A stretch of DNA of 64,000 nt from Vibrio sp. AND4 (GCF_000171815.1 NZ_ABGR01000005.1:122577-186576); one strand, 5' to 3'; positions 1-10,011 are shown, numbered from the stretch's first letter. Made by a program: numbers and translations. The notes: a model not told the origin generated them from the letters alone.

Positions 1-224
1 ATTTGAAGGAATGCTCTGAGTCCATGACTTCATCGTAGAATGTGATGAACAGTTATTCATTTTAATAGATTGTTAAGAAAGTCGCTGTCTTTAGCAAGCG
101 AATTGGTATAATAAATCGTTAATTATATCAGTATTTCTGTTTCGACTTTATTAAAGCAAGCTAGCTATGTGTATAAAGATAGCAGCCAACCTTTTGGTAG
201 CGTTAGCTATCCCTAGGAAATAAC
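1..224. other. gene-free left edge upstream of sixA
   Basis: No reading frame here looks like a protein; all three forward frames meet stops early. The only structure I can support is the extended -10 promoter annotated separately. In enterobacteria fadJ lies next to sixA, but no FadJ C-terminus is readable here. Confidence 0.5.
104..112 (+). promoter_or_regulatory. extended -10 promoter, probably for sixA
   Basis: TGGTATAAT at 104-112 is a perfect TATAAT hexamer preceded by the TGn extension that allows recognition with a poor -35. No good -35 lies 16-18 bases upstream. It would give a 5' leader of about 105 bases before sixA. Confidence 0.5.
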
Positions 225-689
225 ATGAAAATATTTATCTTGCGTCACGGTGAGGCGGAGAATTTTGCGAACACCGACGCAGAAAGACAACTGACTCCAA
301 GAGGCAGAACTGAATCGGAAGCCGTTGCCCAAGCGTGTAAAGCGCGTGGTTTTGCTCATTTCGACAAAGTATTGGTGAGTCCGTACATTCGAGCGCAACA
401 GACTTGGCAAGAAACCAGCGCGCATTTTTCGGCCAAAAGCATCCAAACGTGTGAAGACATCACGCCTTACGGTCAATCCGACCAAGTGTTTGATTTCGCT
501 AATGCGATGATTGATGTGGAGAAGATAGAGACTTTGCTATTTGTGTCGCACTTGCCGCTTGTGGGCTATCTTACTTCGGAATTTGTCAAAGACATGACAC
601 CGCCTATGTTCCCAACATCTGGCCTGGTGTGCATTGAGTTTGATCCGCAAACACAACGCGGTGAAGTACTGTGGCATAGCAAGCCGTAG
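225..689 (+). CDS. sixA: phosphohistidine phosphatase SixA
   Basis: A 154-residue cytoplasmic histidine-phosphatase-superfamily protein. It begins with the RHG signature (LRHGEAE, residues 6-12), whose His is the phosphorylated nucleophile, and has the second catalytic His in VSHLPLVG near residue 108. SixA removes phosphate from phosphohistidine domains; the E. coli enzyme acts on ArcB and on the nitrogen phosphotransferase protein NPr. The length matches E. coli SixA (161). It is monocistronic, with an extended -10 promoter upstream and a terminator downstream, and converges on smrB. The ATG at 225 follows GGAAATAAC, a weak ribosome site. Confidence 0.93.
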   Translation: MKIFILRHGEAENFANTDAERQLTPRGRTESEAVAQACKARGFAHFDKVLVSPYIRAQQTWQETSAHFSAKSIQTCEDITPYGQSDQVFDFANAMIDVEKIETLLFVSHLPLVGYLTSEFVKDMTPPMFPTSGLVCIEFDPQTQRGEVLWHSKP

Positions 690-717
690 TAAGCGAAATT
701 CCATGGCGATTAAACGA

Positions 718-745
718 AAGGCAGGATCACCCTGCCTTTTTTATT
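718..745. terminator. intrinsic terminator between sixA and smrB
   Basis: An 8-bp stem AAGGCAGG/CCTGCCTT with a five-base loop is followed by a T-run on the + strand. It ends sixA; A residues on the left arm could make it serve smrB on the other strand as well. Confidence 0.8.
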
Positions 746-786
746 TTTGCACATTCGTCAAATACTTTTTGAAATCGGGGGCGAGG

Positions 787-1317
787 TTATTTCTCCGGTA
801 TAGACAGCAACACCAGTAGAGCGCCATCTCCACCAAATTCCAAAGGTGCTTGGTGAAACGCCATCACATCCGGATGCTGAGCCAACCAAAGTGGTGCTTT
901 CTGTTTTAATATGTGCTTACCGATGCCGTGTTGAACACACGCACAGTGGATTTCATTTTTAACGCAGTACGCAATCATCGCACCGAGTTCACGCTTGGCT
1001 TCTTGTTGTGTCATTCCATGCATATCAAGGAACACGTCTGGTACGTACACCCCACGACGAAGGCGTTTCACCTCATAGGTAGACACATCGTCGCGTGCAT
1101 AGCGAGTGGGGCCTTCTGCATTTAACATTGGAACGAACTCATCGGAAAAGTAAAACTCAGAGTCACTCGCTTCACGGCCTGAGCGTTTGATTTCTTTTTG
1201 TTGAGAATTATTTTTTGGTCGCTGGATTATGGTATCCTGTCGCAACTTTTTTACGCCCTTTACTTCATCTTTAAACAAGGCGAAATCGTCATCATGTTCG
1301 GTGTCTTTTTTGCTCAT
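787..1317 (-). CDS. smrB: ribosome rescue endonuclease SmrB
   Basis: A 176-residue protein with a C-terminal Smr domain (about residues 95-170) containing LDMHGMTQQEAK and the HGIGKHILKQKAP signature. The SmrB family cleaves mRNA at collided ribosomes to start rescue. The N-terminal 90 residues are charged and low in complexity, as in E. coli SmrB (183). It is divergent from prmB with only 61 bases between the starts, the same arrangement as in E. coli, so the two probably share a compact promoter region. Confidence 0.9.
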   Translation of the reverse strand: MSKKDTEHDDDFALFKDEVKGVKKLRQDTIIQRPKNNSQQKEIKRSGREASDSEFYFSDEFVPMLNAEGPTRYARDDVSTYEVKRLRRGVYVPDVFLDMHGMTQQEAKRELGAMIAYCVKNEIHCACVQHGIGKHILKQKAPLWLAQHPDVMAFHQAPLEFGGDGALLVLLSIPEK

Positions 1318-1378
1318 TGGGTAAATATTTTAAGTTTGTAAGTTTATGGCAGTATTGTAGCGCTTTTCGGAGGCAATT

Positions 1379-2311
1379 TTGGATAAGATTTTTGTAGAAG
1401 AGGCGGTATCGGAGCTCCATACCCTTCAAGATATGATTCGTTGGACGGTAAGCCGCTTTAACGCAGCCAACCTGTTTTACGGTCATGGCACTGATAATGC
1501 CTGGGATGAAGCGGTACAGTTGATCCTGCCAACATTATATTTGCCGATTGACTTGCCTCCGCACGTATTGAATTCTCGCCTAACGACCAGTGAGCGCCTG
1601 CGTATCGTTGAGCGGGTTGTAAAACGCATTAATGAGCGTACACCAACGGCATACCTAACCAATAAAGCTTGGTTCTGTGGCCTAGAGTTCTTCGTTGATG
1701 AGCGTGTACTTGTGCCACGTTCTCCAATCGGTGAATTGATTCAAGCGGAATTCCAACCTTGGCTTGTCGAAGAGCCAACTCGCATTATGGACCTGTGTAC
1801 CGGTTCCGGCTGTATTGCGATTGCTTGTGCGCACGCATTCCCTGACGCAGAAGTTGATGCGATCGACATTTCTACAGACGCTCTACAAGTGGCTGAGCAA
1901 AACGTACAAGATCACGGCATGGAGCAGCAAGTATTCCCAATTCGCTCTGACTTGTTCCGTGACCTTGCAAAAGAGCAGTACAACCTGATCGTGTCTAACC
2001 CACCTTACGTGGACGAAGAGGACATGAATAGTCTTCCAGACGAGTTCACGCACGAGCCTGAGCTTGGACTAGCAGCTGGTACTGACGGTCTGAAACTGGT
2101 TCGCCGTATTCTTGCTAACGCACCTGACTACCTAACAGACAATGGCATTCTTGTGTGTGAAGTCGGCAACTCCATGGTCCATATGATGGAACAATACCCA
2201 CAAATTCCATTCACCTGGATTGAATTCGAGCACGGTGGCCACGGCGTATTCATGCTTACGCGCGATCAACTGGTTGAATGCGCAGAAGAGTTTAAACTGT
2301 ACAAAGACTAA
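1379..2311 (+). CDS. prmB: ribosomal protein L3 glutamine methyltransferase PrmB
   Basis: A 310-residue SAM-dependent enzyme that N5-methylates a glutamine of ribosomal protein L3. Visible parts are the helical N-terminus, the SAM-binding [14 protein letters not shown] motif (about 138-151) and the NPPY catalytic motif (about 207-210) that binds the glutamine side chain. The start is TTG at 1379: the product then begins [10 protein letters not shown] as in relatives, and a CGGAGG ribosome site sits 6 bases upstream. There is no later Met compatible with the conserved N-terminus. Confidence 0.92.
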   Translation: MDKIFVEEAVSELHTLQDMIRWTVSRFNAANLFYGHGTDNAWDEAVQLILPTLYLPIDLPPHVLNSRLTTSERLRIVERVVKRINERTPTAYLTNKAWFCGLEFFVDERVLVPRSPIGELIQAEFQPWLVEEPTRIMDLCTGSGCIAIACAHAFPDAEVDAIDISTDALQVAEQNVQDHGMEQQVFPIRSDLFRDLAKEQYNLIVSNPPYVDEEDMNSLPDEFTHEPELGLAAGTDGLKLVRRILANAPDYLTDNGILVCEVGNSMVHMMEQYPQIPFTWIEFEHGGHGVFMLTRDQLVECAEEFKLYKD

Positions 2312-2343
2312 GCCTGTCGAAAACAGCGGTTAAACATAATGAC

Positions 2344-2373
2344 AACACCGAGCCCAGTGCTCGGTGTTTTTTT
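2344..2373 (+). terminator. intrinsic terminator after prmB
   Basis: Stem AACACCGAGC/GCTCGGTGTT with a CCAGT loop followed by seven T residues, 33 bases after the prmB stop. Confidence 0.88.
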
Positions 2374-2529
2374 ATCCGTTTCGCACTGAACTCTGAAAAT
2401 TAAGCTTGTTTCGTTTTTTCCGCCAAATTGGCCTTTACATCAAAACGTAATATCGCCACTATGATTTCACGAAGAATTGAAAAGCAGTTACGCTCATGGA
2501 GAGCGTTGCGACAATAATTTGAGGAAGTA

Positions 2530-3615
2530 ATGGCAGGAAACAGTATCGGACAACATTTTCGGGTGACGACATTCGGAGAAAGTCACGGTATCGCACTCGG
2601 ATGTATCGTAGATGGATGCCCACCAGGTTTGGAAATCACTGAGGCAGATCTGCAAACGGATCTCGACCGTCGCCGTCCAGGCACATCACGTTACACTACC
2701 CAGCGTCGTGAACCGGACGAAGTAAAAATTCTTTCTGGCGTATTTGAAGGTCAAACCACAGGTACTTCAATTGGTCTGATGATTGAGAACACAGATCAGC
2801 GTTCTAAAGACTACTCAGACATAAAAGATAAGTTCCGCCCAGGACACGCTGATTACACTTACCACCAGAAATATGGTGTGCGGGATTATCGAGGTGGCGG
2901 CCGTTCGTCTGCTCGTGAAACCGCAATGCGTGTGGCGGCCGGTGCGATCGCGAAGAAATACTTGAAAGATGAGTTTGGGGTTGAAATTCGCGCTTATTTA
3001 TCGCAAATGGGCGACGTTTCAATCGATAAAGTGGATTGGAATGAAATCGAAAACAACGCCTTCTTCTGTCCAGACGCCGATAAAGTGGAGGCGTTTGATC
3101 AGCTAATACGCGATCTGAAGAAAGAAGGCGACTCCATTGGCGCTAAAATTCAAGTAGTGGCAACGAATGTACCTGTTGGCCTCGGTGAACCTGTCTTTGA
3201 CCGTTTGGATGCAGACATCGCGCACGCGCTCATGAGCATCAACGCGGTAAAAGGCGTTGAAATTGGCGACGGTTTTGATGTGGTAAACCAAAAAGGCAGT
3301 GAGCATCGTGATACGCTTTCTCCAGATGGCTTCGGTAGTAATCATGCGGGTGGCATTCTTGGCGGTATCTCTACCGGCCAAGAGATTGTTGCGAATATCG
3401 CACTCAAACCAACGTCAAGCATTACGGTCCCAGGTGAAACCATCACTAAAGAAGGCGAGCCCACTCAGTTGATCACAAAAGGTCGTCACGACCCATGTGT
3501 GGGCATCCGCGCCGTGCCTATCGCTGAAGCGATGCTGGCTATTGTCGTTATGGATCATTTACTGCGTCATCGTGGTCAAAACCATGGTGTACAAACCGAG
3601 ACACCAAAGATTTAA
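2530..3615 (+). CDS. aroC: chorismate synthase
   Basis: A 361-residue enzyme that converts 5-enolpyruvylshikimate-3-phosphate to chorismate with reduced FMN, the last common step to aromatic amino acids, folate and quinones. Family signatures are visible: [14 protein letters not shown] near the start, the RPGHAD segment, [11 protein letters not shown] (about 120-131) and the late [13 protein letters not shown] motif. Length equals E. coli AroC (361). The ATG at 2530 follows TGAGGAAGTA. It has its own terminator, and the gap before it follows the prmB terminator, so it is transcribed separately. Confidence 0.97.
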   Translation: MAGNSIGQHFRVTTFGESHGIALGCIVDGCPPGLEITEADLQTDLDRRRPGTSRYTTQRREPDEVKILSGVFEGQTTGTSIGLMIENTDQRSKDYSDIKDKFRPGHADYTYHQKYGVRDYRGGGRSSARETAMRVAAGAIAKKYLKDEFGVEIRAYLSQMGDVSIDKVDWNEIENNAFFCPDADKVEAFDQLIRDLKKEGDSIGAKIQVVATNVPVGLGEPVFDRLDADIAHALMSINAVKGVEIGDGFDVVNQKGSEHRDTLSPDGFGSNHAGGILGGISTGQEIVANIALKPTSSITVPGETITKEGEPTQLITKGRHDPCVGIRAVPIAEAMLAIVVMDHLLRHRGQNHGVQTETPKI

Positions 3616-3643
3616 GTGGCAAGTGTATCTCGATAGAAAAACA

Positions 3644-3671
3644 AAAGGCTGCTCACTGAGCAGCCTTTTTT
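3644..3671 (+). terminator. intrinsic terminator after aroC
   Basis: Stem AAAGGCTGCTC/GAGCAGCCTTT with a two- to three-base loop and a T-run. It lies between convergent genes and could also stop the channel gene at 3703 on the other strand. Confidence 0.88.
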
Positions 3672-3702
3672 CACGTCTTTTCAATAGGTTTTATAATTCA
3701 AA

Positions 3703-4326
3703 TCAGTGAATCGAGCCTTCCGTGTCCAAGTGGAATGAAGGTAAGCGCCATTTGAAACGTACTGCCGCCATGCGCAGCAGGTAACCAGTAATCAGAGTCA
3801 CAAGCGTCGCGGTTACATCTGGTACATTGAACTCAAGTAGCGCAAGGTACAAACCCGATGCGATAAGTGCCACCGACGCGTATAGCTCTTCATGTAACAC
3901 AAGTGGTGTTTGACGACAGATCAAGTCGCGTAATAGGCCACCAAATACGCCAGTTACTAATGCGGACACCATACAGATACCAGGATGCAAGCCCATGCCA
4001 ATTGCGACTTTGGTACCGATGATACTAAATACGATCAAGCCCAGTGCATCTAAACGAATGAATAGGCCTTTCAGCTTAATCACCCATTTCGCCAAACCTG
4101 TCGTTAGGACGCCAGCAACACATGTGATTGCCAAAAATTCAGGGTTTTGTACCCAACCCAACGGGTAGTGGCCCAGGAGAATGTCACGCACCGTGCCGCC
4201 GCCAATTGCTGTAGCACTGGCGACTAACATAACACCAAACCAATCCATTTTTCTTCGACCAGCACTCAATGCACCAGTCATGGCCTCAGCCGTGATACCA
4301 ATGATATACAACACACTCAGCAGCAT
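3703..4326 (-). CDS. TRIC-type cation channel family protein (UPF0126)
   Basis: A 207-residue inner-membrane protein with about seven hydrophobic segments arranged as two copies of a three-helix unit, each with a glycine-rich kinked helix (SATAIGGGTVRDILLG and VTGVFGGLLRDLICR). This is the UPF0126/YicG family, related to trimeric intracellular cation channels; the physiological ion is not known for this member. I start at ATG 4326 (MLLSVLYIIG), where similarity to the family begins. The frame stays open upstream to 4464, but the extra 46 residues look non-membranous and unlike the family. Confidence 0.85.
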   Translation of the reverse strand: MLLSVLYIIGITAEAMTGALSAGRRKMDWFGVMLVASATAIGGGTVRDILLGHYPLGWVQNPEFLAITCVAGVLTTGLAKWVIKLKGLFIRLDALGLIVFSIIGTKVAIGMGLHPGICMVSALVTGVFGGLLRDLICRQTPLVLHEELYASVALIASGLYLALLEFNVPDVTATLVTLITGYLLRMAAVRFKWRLPSFHLDTEGSIH

Positions 4327-4646
4327 AAGGGAGTACTCAAATAAAAGGGCTCTTTCACCGTCCTTGATCTCAAGGAAACAGCCGCAAAATTTACCAACAA
4401 GATTTAAGCCTTGGGAAGGGCTTAACCCAAAAAAACTCACTTTGAGTGGCGTTGAATACGCCATCTTTAAGCTTAAAAATAAGGCGTGAGTGTAGTGGGA
4501 AATGTGATCTGTGACGAATGAGAAATAGTAGGGAGAAAGCGATTTTCAGATAAATTCAGCTAATAACCGAACGTGTTGCTTGGCTTTACCTGTTGAAGAA
4601 AAACAGCGACAATGCGCTGCGTATACCCACTTGAAGTACAGAATTG
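4327..4646. other. intergenic region between channel gene and epmC
   Basis: Contains the divergent start regions of the two genes. It holds the upstream in-frame extension of the channel frame, which I regard as non-coding, and a partial copy of a Vibrio dispersed repeat (GTATACCCA, 4621-4629). I see no further gene. Confidence 0.4.
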
Positions 4647-5180
4647 ATGACAAAGCACGAATATCAAGACCTTATCGTTATCTTTAACGACACCTTTCTT
4701 GAAACTTTTAATACCAAGTTGGAGCTTGGTGGTGATGAGCCAATTTATTTACCAGCAGACCAAGAGCATCCGCATCATCGGATTATTTTTGCTCGTGGTT
4801 TTTACGCGTCAGCGCTGCATGAGATAGCCCATTGGTGTGTGGCGGGACCAGAGCGTCGTTTGCTAGAGGATTTTGGTTACTGGTACGAACCCGATGGCCG
4901 AACAGCAGAAGTTCAAGCTGAGTTCGAAAAAGTTGAAATTCGCCCTCAAGCTTATGAGTGGATATTAGCGAAAAGTGCTGGCTTCCCTTTTAACGTCAGT
5001 TGTGACAATCTACACGGCGATTTTGAACCCGATCGTCTCGGCTTCATGCACAAAGTGCACGAAGAAGTCATGGGTATTTTAACCAAGGGGCTTCCACCAC
5101 GCGTTCAAATGTTATCGGATGCGTTACGCGCTTTTTATCGAACCAAGCCGCTGGAAATGTCTGATTTTATACCCAAGTAA
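4647..5180 (+). CDS. epmC: elongation factor P hydroxylase EpmC
   Basis: A 177-residue protein of the YfcM family, which hydroxylates the beta-lysylated lysine of elongation factor P. The metal-binding HEIAH motif is at residues 58-62, followed by GYWYEPDGR, typical of the family. The frame also has TTG at 4644 directly before the ATG; I use the ATG. It precedes yfcL, as in E. coli. The stop codon lies inside a dispersed repeat (5169-5190). The partner genes epmA, epmB and efp are not in the window. Confidence 0.92.
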   Translation: MTKHEYQDLIVIFNDTFLETFNTKLELGGDEPIYLPADQEHPHHRIIFARGFYASALHEIAHWCVAGPERRLLEDFGYWYEPDGRTAEVQAEFEKVEIRPQAYEWILAKSAGFPFNVSCDNLHGDFEPDRLGFMHKVHEEVMGILTKGLPPRVQMLSDALRAFYRTKPLEMSDFIPK

Positions 5181-5190
5181 TTTCAAGTTA
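5169..5190. repeat. Vibrio dispersed repeat element at the epmC stop
   Basis: ATACCCAAGTAATTTCAAGT resembles a short element I recall as recurring many times in Vibrio chromosomes. It supplies the last codons and stop of epmC. A degraded relative (GTATACCCACTTGAAGTAC) lies at 4621-4639, so epmC is bracketed by the two. Confidence 0.4.
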
Positions 5191-5244
5191 GGGTTCATGT
5201 AATGTGATTGATTCGAACCCGTTAAATAACCTCAGAGAAACGCC

Positions 5245-5508
5245 ATGATTATTGAATTTGAAGAAAAACTACTAGAACTGATTGATGCTCGTATTGCAAC
5301 GGCATCGGACGATGAACTGTTTGCTGGTGGTTATTTACGTGGTCACATTTCTCTGTCTGCTGCTTCTTGCGAAGAAGAGGGTATTAATGATGTGACCGAG
5401 CTAAAATCTCGCATCGAAAACAGCCTTCAAGATGCCCGCTCAGAGTTAACACCAGCAGACCGCGTGATCGTTAGCGATTTATGGCAAGAGCTTCAAGCGC
5501 AAGCTTGA
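5245..5508 (+). CDS. yfcL: YfcL family protein
   Basis: An 87-residue acidic, mostly helical cytoplasmic protein of unknown function. It matches YfcL in size and in its place directly after epmC; the family shows an EEKLLELID start and a SCEEEGI segment in the middle. The gap to epmC is 64 bases with no terminator, so the two are probably co-transcribed. ATG at 5245 follows CAGAGAAACGCC, a moderate ribosome site. Confidence 0.8.
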   Translation: MIIEFEEKLLELIDARIATASDDELFAGGYLRGHISLSAASCEEEGINDVTELKSRIENSLQDARSELTPADRVIVSDLWQELQAQA

Positions 5509-5660
5509 TTCTTGATGAGTTGCTACAGGCTTCTAGTCAAAAAAGAAGTGAAATAAACTCCTTCGAAATTTTCGAACCTCTCCTTAAAATTTTTGTGGTT
5601 GTGGCACACTGGTTCACCTTTTACTCTAGCGAATATAAACTGTGAATAGGGACTACAACC

Positions 5661-6188
5661 ATGAAAATTATCGCATTTGGGGCTTCTACGAGCTCCACTT
5701 CCATCAATAAAATCTTAGCGACCTACGCAGCCAACCTTGTTGAAGGTGCGGACGTGGAGGTGTTAGATATCAACCACTACGATGTCCCTTTGTTCAGTGA
5801 AGATATAGAAAAAGAAATTGGTCAGGCAGAAGGCGCGAAAGCATTCCTTGCTGATATTGCCAAGGCCGACGCATTAGTCATTTCTTATGCCGAGCACAAC
5901 GGGTTGTACCCAGCGGCGTACAAGAATCTCTTTGATTGGGCGTCACGTATCGAGCGTCAAGTATTCCAAAATAAACCAGCGGTATACCTAGCGACTGCAC
6001 CAGGCCCAAGTGGTGCACAAACTGTGTTGGGGGTAGCAATGGGCTCAGCGCCTCACTTCGGCGCTGATGTTAAAGCATCGCTATCAGTTCCAAGTTTCTA
6101 CGATAACTTTAATGTTGAAACGGGCGAGGTCCGTAATGCGGAAATCGCAGGGCAAATCGAAGCGGCAATGGCTGCCTTGAGTCAGTAG
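5661..6188 (+). CDS. NADPH-dependent FMN reductase family oxidoreductase
   Basis: A 175-residue flavodoxin-fold protein. The N-terminal strand and phosphate loop FGASTSSTSINK (about 5-16) binds FMN phosphate, and SYAEHNGLYPAAYKNLFDW (about 75-93) is the isoalloxazine-side loop shared with the SsuE/chromate reductase/azoreductase group. The substrate cannot be told from sequence. A GGGACTACAACC leader precedes the ATG. It stands alone between yfcL and mnmC. Confidence 0.85.
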   Translation: MKIIAFGASTSSTSINKILATYAANLVEGADVEVLDINHYDVPLFSEDIEKEIGQAEGAKAFLADIAKADALVISYAEHNGLYPAAYKNLFDWASRIERQVFQNKPAVYLATAPGPSGAQTVLGVAMGSAPHFGADVKASLSVPSFYDNFNVETGEVRNAEIAGQIEAAMAALSQ

Positions 6189-6335
6189 TTTTTTGTTACC
6201 GTCATCCACTCCCCCTCAGAAAGGGGGAGAGCTGAATTTAAAGATTGTTCCTCTGGCTTTTAAGACCGCTTTGAGAAGATAGTTATCTCGAGATTTGTCT
6301 CACTTTTAATAGAAAGGAGGCATAATTGAAACGAG

Positions 6336-8354
6336 TTAAAATTCAGTGATCGGTCTGCCTCTGCGCAGCTTTCTCACCCACATTCTGCTTGGGTGAAGTT
6401 CAGCCAACACGTCGACAGGCAGTGGTAAAGGGTCGCCACAGATTTGTGATGCCAACACTTCAGCCATGAGTGGCGCAGAGCTCAAACCACGAGAGCCTAA
6501 ACCTAGGAAACAGAACAGGTTAGGGAATTGATGAATTGCTTCGACGTCTTGCTCTTGTCGACTCTGAAGATCCGCATATTGTGTTTTAATGGTTTCAAAG
6601 TCGCCAATATTACCCACAAACGGCAGGTGGTCACGGCTAACACAGCGAATACCCTGGCGAGACAAGTTACCTGAAGTATCAACATCTTTTGTCCAAGCTT
6701 GATTCGGCAGGCATTTCACTAACTTTTCAGCATTGTCTTTTTGCGCACCAAGGTCAAATTCGTAATCCAGATGGCTACGGTCGTAGCTTGCACCGATACA
6801 TAAGTGTTGATTCTTCGGATTTACAGGTGTCATGTAACCATCGTAGCACAGTACCGTTTTCAGCTTAGACAGTGTTTGTGTCGCTGGTACGTGGCTAATT
6901 TGGCCTTTTACCAGCCCCATGTGTAGATTGGCGGTTTGGTCTAGTGTCCGGAACTCGCTGCCGTTGGCGATGACAACGGTTGAATGCTCAAAGCGTTGTT
7001 CGTGCGTTTTCAATGTCCAGAGCTGACGCGCTTCATCCCAAGTTAGCGACTCGACGAGATGCTCGAATTTCGCATTAAAAAGCCCGGTTTTTTCTAGTTG
7101 AGTAAGCAAACCACAAGTAAGCTCAGCAGGAGATAACCATCCACCCAGAGGGTAATGAACCGATGCCATGTCAATCGGCAAGCCAATCTTCTTCGCTGTT
7201 TCTTCAGCAGATAACTTATGAATTAACTCTGGAGTGAAGTTGCCTGTCAGCATCTTTTCCAGCTTGTCTGTAGATTTATCATTCCACATTAGTTGCGTGA
7301 CGCCACACCAATCGTGATCAAATTGGATGTCTTGAGCTGCTTGGTCAACAAACTGACGGGCAAACAAAAAGCCTGGAGCAAATACACGAGAAACCCCTTC
7401 GTGTGGACCATTTAATAATGGGTATACCGCACCTTGACGGTTACCTGATGCCCCTTGAGCGGGCTGAGCATCTTTACAGTAAAGCGTGACATTCTGACCG
7501 CGAAGGACCAGCGTTTTAGCCAGAGCCGCGCTCGCGATGCCGCCACCAATAATCGCAATGGAATCATGGTTGGTCGACGCTGTGCGGTTGAACCAAGGTA
7601 AGTGGTTTGAGTGTGCTTTTCGATGAGGCATCGAGCCGGCAATCATGTCCCGCTTGGTGCCAAAACCTTTGACTTTTTTCATCGCAAAGCCCGCTTCATT
7701 CAGGCCGCGGCGCACAAAGCCAGCAGCGGTAAAAGTTGCGACCGTGCAATCTTGCTTCGCTAATTTTGCCATGTTATTAAACAGGTCTTGGTTCCACATC
7801 TCCGGATTTTTACTCGGTGCAAAACCGTCTAGGAACCAAGCGTCAATTAAGCCTTTCTCACCGTAAGGCACGAGCGGCATGCAGTCTTTAATATCACCAA
7901 ACCAAAGGTCGAGCGTGATTGCCCCATCTTCTAAAACAAGGCGATGACACTCAGGAACGGCGGCAGGGTAGTGTTGTTGCAGTTTTTCGGCGAATTCGGC
8001 CAACTCTGGCCAAGATTGGTGCGCTTTTTCTAAGTCCGTTTTGCTAAGTGGGTATTTTTCAAAGCTGACGAAATGCAATTCTTTTAACTTTGCCTCTGGA
8101 TATTCGCGACGAAATTCGGTAAACCATTGCCACACGGCTAAGAAGTTTAATCCAGTGCCAAATCCGGTTTCACCAATAACAAAACGTCTTTGGTCAAACT
8201 CCGGCCATCTTTGTGGCAGATGATTTTGTTTGAGGAATACGTAGCGCGTCTCTTCAAGACCGTTTACGTTAGAGAAATAAACATCATCAAATTGGTCAGA
8301 AACCGGTGTACCAGCTTCGTTCCAACCAAGTTCTGCGTTTTTTATCGAAGTCAT
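6336..8354 (-). CDS. mnmC: bifunctional tRNA mnm5s2U modification enzyme MnmC
   Basis: A 672-residue fusion that finishes mnm5s2U at the tRNA wobble position. The N-terminal half is the MnmD-type methyltransferase ([14 protein letters not shown] binding; [15 protein letters not shown]). The C-terminal half is an FAD-dependent oxidoreductase with a [13 protein letters not shown] dinucleotide motif that removes the carboxymethyl group. I start at ATG 8354 ([10 protein letters not shown]), where the conserved N-terminus begins; 32 more in-frame codons upstream to 8450 lack family similarity. It is divergent from fabB, as in E. coli. Confidence 0.94.
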   Translation of the reverse strand: MTSIKNAELGWNEAGTPVSDQFDDVYFSNVNGLEETRYVFLKQNHLPQRWPEFDQRRFVIGETGFGTGLNFLAVWQWFTEFRREYPEAKLKELHFVSFEKYPLSKTDLEKAHQSWPELAEFAEKLQQHYPAAVPECHRLVLEDGAITLDLWFGDIKDCMPLVPYGEKGLIDAWFLDGFAPSKNPEMWNQDLFNNMAKLAKQDCTVATFTAAGFVRRGLNEAGFAMKKVKGFGTKRDMIAGSMPHRKAHSNHLPWFNRTASTNHDSIAIIGGGIASAALAKTLVLRGQNVTLYCKDAQPAQGASGNRQGAVYPLLNGPHEGVSRVFAPGFLFARQFVDQAAQDIQFDHDWCGVTQLMWNDKSTDKLEKMLTGNFTPELIHKLSAEETAKKIGLPIDMASVHYPLGGWLSPAELTCGLLTQLEKTGLFNAKFEHLVESLTWDEARQLWTLKTHEQRFEHSTVVIANGSEFRTLDQTANLHMGLVKGQISHVPATQTLSKLKTVLCYDGYMTPVNPKNQHLCIGASYDRSHLDYEFDLGAQKDNAEKLVKCLPNQAWTKDVDTSGNLSRQGIRCVSRDHLPFVGNIGDFETIKTQYADLQSRQEQDVEAIHQFPNLFCFLGLGSRGLSSAPLMAEVLASQICGDPLPLPVDVLAELHPSRMWVRKLRRGRPITEF

Positions 8355-8482
8355 AATGGTGCAAATATGTGATTTGGCGCGGTTAGAATTCGGCAATTGT
8401 ACGGATTTCTGGGAAAGCTGACCACTTTTGTTGACTATCTTAGTTATCATCTAGCGGATTTTTGAATTATAGGAATGTCATA

Positions 8483-9694
8483 ATGAAACGAGTCGTAATC
8501 ACCGGTATGGGTATTGTTTCGAGTATCGGTAACAACGTCGAAGAAGTTTTAGCGTCTCTAAAAGAAGGTAAGTCTGGTATTACTGCATCAGAGCAGTTTA
8601 AAGAACACGGTCTTCGTTCACAGGTTTGGGGTGATCTAAAGATTAACCCGGCGGAGCACATAGACCGTAAACAGATGCGCTTTATGGGTGATGCGGCTGC
8701 GTATGCATACCTATCAATGCAGCAAGCCATTGAAGACGCCAACCTAACCGATGAGCAAGTGTCGAACGATCGTACTGGTATCGTTGCAGGTTCTGGTGGA
8801 GCTTCTGCATTAAACCAAACCGTAGCGACCGATACTATGCGTGCAAAAGGCGTAAAGCGTGTGGGTCCTTACATGGTCCCTCGTACCATGTCTTCAACCG
8901 TATCAGCTTGTCTTGCAACGCCATTTAAGATTCGTGGCGTGAACTACTCTATGAGTTCAGCTTGTGCAACGTCTGCACACTGTATTGGTCACGCAATGGA
9001 GCTTATCCAACTTGGTAAGCAAGACATCGTATTTGCCGGCGGTGGTGAAGAGCTAGATTGGTCTCAAACTATGATGTTTGATGCCATGGGCGCACTTTCA
9101 ACTAAGTACAACGAGACTCCAGAAAAAGCATCACGCACTTACGATGCAGACCGTGATGGTTTCGTCATCTCAGGCGGTGGCGGTATGCTAGTTATCGAAG
9201 AACTGGAGCATGCTCTGGCTCGTGGCGCGAAAATCTATGGTGAGATCGTAGGTTACGGCGCGACTTCTGATGGCTACGACATGGTTGCTCCTTCAGGTGA
9301 AGGCGCGGTGCGTTGTATGAAGATGGCAATGCAAGATGTGGATAGCATCGACTACGTGAACACGCACGGCACATCGACTCCGGTCGGTGATGTGAAAGAG
9401 CTCGGCGCTATCCAAGAATTGTTTGGCGACAACAGCCCGGCAATCTCTGCAACGAAAGCGATGACTGGTCACGCACTTGGCGCAGCTGGTGTTCATGAAG
9501 CAATTTACTCGACCCTGATGCTCGATAATAGCTTTATCGCGCCGAGCATTAACGTAGCGAATTTAGACGAAGCGGCTACAGGTTTAGACATCGTGACTGA
9601 AAAGCGTGATGCAGAACTCACGACTGTTATGTCGAACAGTTTTGGTTTTGGTGGCACAAACGCGACATTGGTTATTAAAAAGTACCAAGCGTAA
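8483..9694 (+). CDS. fabB: beta-ketoacyl-ACP synthase I
   Basis: A 403-residue condensing enzyme that elongates acyl-ACP with malonyl-ACP and is needed for unsaturated fatty acids. The thiolase fold is clear: catalytic Cys161 in SSACATS, the two histidines in [10 protein letters not shown] and [10 protein letters not shown], and a C-terminal [13 protein letters not shown] 8483 is chosen over an upstream in-frame codon because AGGAATGTCATA gives a ribosome site and the product starts [10 protein letters not shown]. The 3' UTR appears to carry the FarS sRNA. Confidence 0.97.
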   Translation: MKRVVITGMGIVSSIGNNVEEVLASLKEGKSGITASEQFKEHGLRSQVWGDLKINPAEHIDRKQMRFMGDAAAYAYLSMQQAIEDANLTDEQVSNDRTGIVAGSGGASALNQTVATDTMRAKGVKRVGPYMVPRTMSSTVSACLATPFKIRGVNYSMSSACATSAHCIGHAMELIQLGKQDIVFAGGGEELDWSQTMMFDAMGALSTKYNETPEKASRTYDADRDGFVISGGGGMLVIEELEHALARGAKIYGEIVGYGATSDGYDMVAPSGEGAVRCMKMAMQDVDSIDYVNTHGTSTPVGDVKELGAIQELFGDNSPAISATKAMTGHALGAAGVHEAIYSTLMLDNSFIAPSINVANLDEAATGLDIVTEKRDAELTTVMSNSFGFGGTNATLVIKKYQA

Positions 9695-9695
9695 G

Positions 9696-9888
9696 CGACT
9701 CAAGCGAACTGAATTTGCTGGGTGAAATATTATGGTGTTCTCACATAGGTATGAACAAACCAGCGGACCAGTTTCCAGACCTTGATCAGTCAAGCTGATC
9801 GAACAGACGTAGATTCTATCCCAAGGAGAGCGGGGTTAGATCCTTTTGTTCTGGAACTTTGCCCGGCTAATTTAGCCGGGTTTTTTCT
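9696..9888 (+). ncRNA. farS: fabB 3' UTR, candidate FarS sRNA (exact 5' end unknown)
   Basis: The fabB-pdxB gap contains a long untranslated stretch ending in a strong terminator. In V. cholerae the sRNA FarS is cut by RNase E from exactly this 3' UTR and represses fadE through Hfq. Here I see a GATCAG/CTGATC hairpin (9784-9800), then about 60 mostly unstructured bases, then the terminator (9861-9887), a layout typical of Hfq-binding 3' UTR sRNAs. Identity rests on position and architecture; I cannot compare sequences. The mature RNA probably covers only the distal 75-110 bases. Confidence 0.55.
9861..9887 (+). terminator. intrinsic terminator of fabB / FarS
   Basis: Stem CCCGGCTAA/TTAGCCGGG with almost no loop, followed by TTTTTTCTTT. 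It is a strong rho-independent terminator with the uninterrupted T-run needed for Hfq binding. Confidence 0.9.
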
Positions 9889-10011
9889 TTTCGGAATCTG
9901 GGTTTTGTCCACGCTAATTGTTGAGATTTTTCGAGAAACGGGCACAATCGATCGAGCTTCGCATCTTGCGATCAAACAAACTTATACAAATGGATGTTAA
10001 ACGCTGGCGCT

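Noticed and set aside
4327..4464. 46-residue N-terminal extension of the TRIC-type channel
   Set aside because: Hydrophilic, not membrane-like and without family similarity; the conserved N-terminus starts at ATG 4326.
6209..6229. Stem CTCCCCCT/AGGGGGAG after the FMN reductase gene
   Set aside because: A good stem but no T-run follows on either strand, so I do not call it a terminator; it may be a simple repeat or a weak stability element.
8355..8482. FadR site upstream of fabB (TGACCAC near 8420)
   Set aside because: Only one half-site is present; no symmetric TGGTCNGACCA core as found upstream of fadH.
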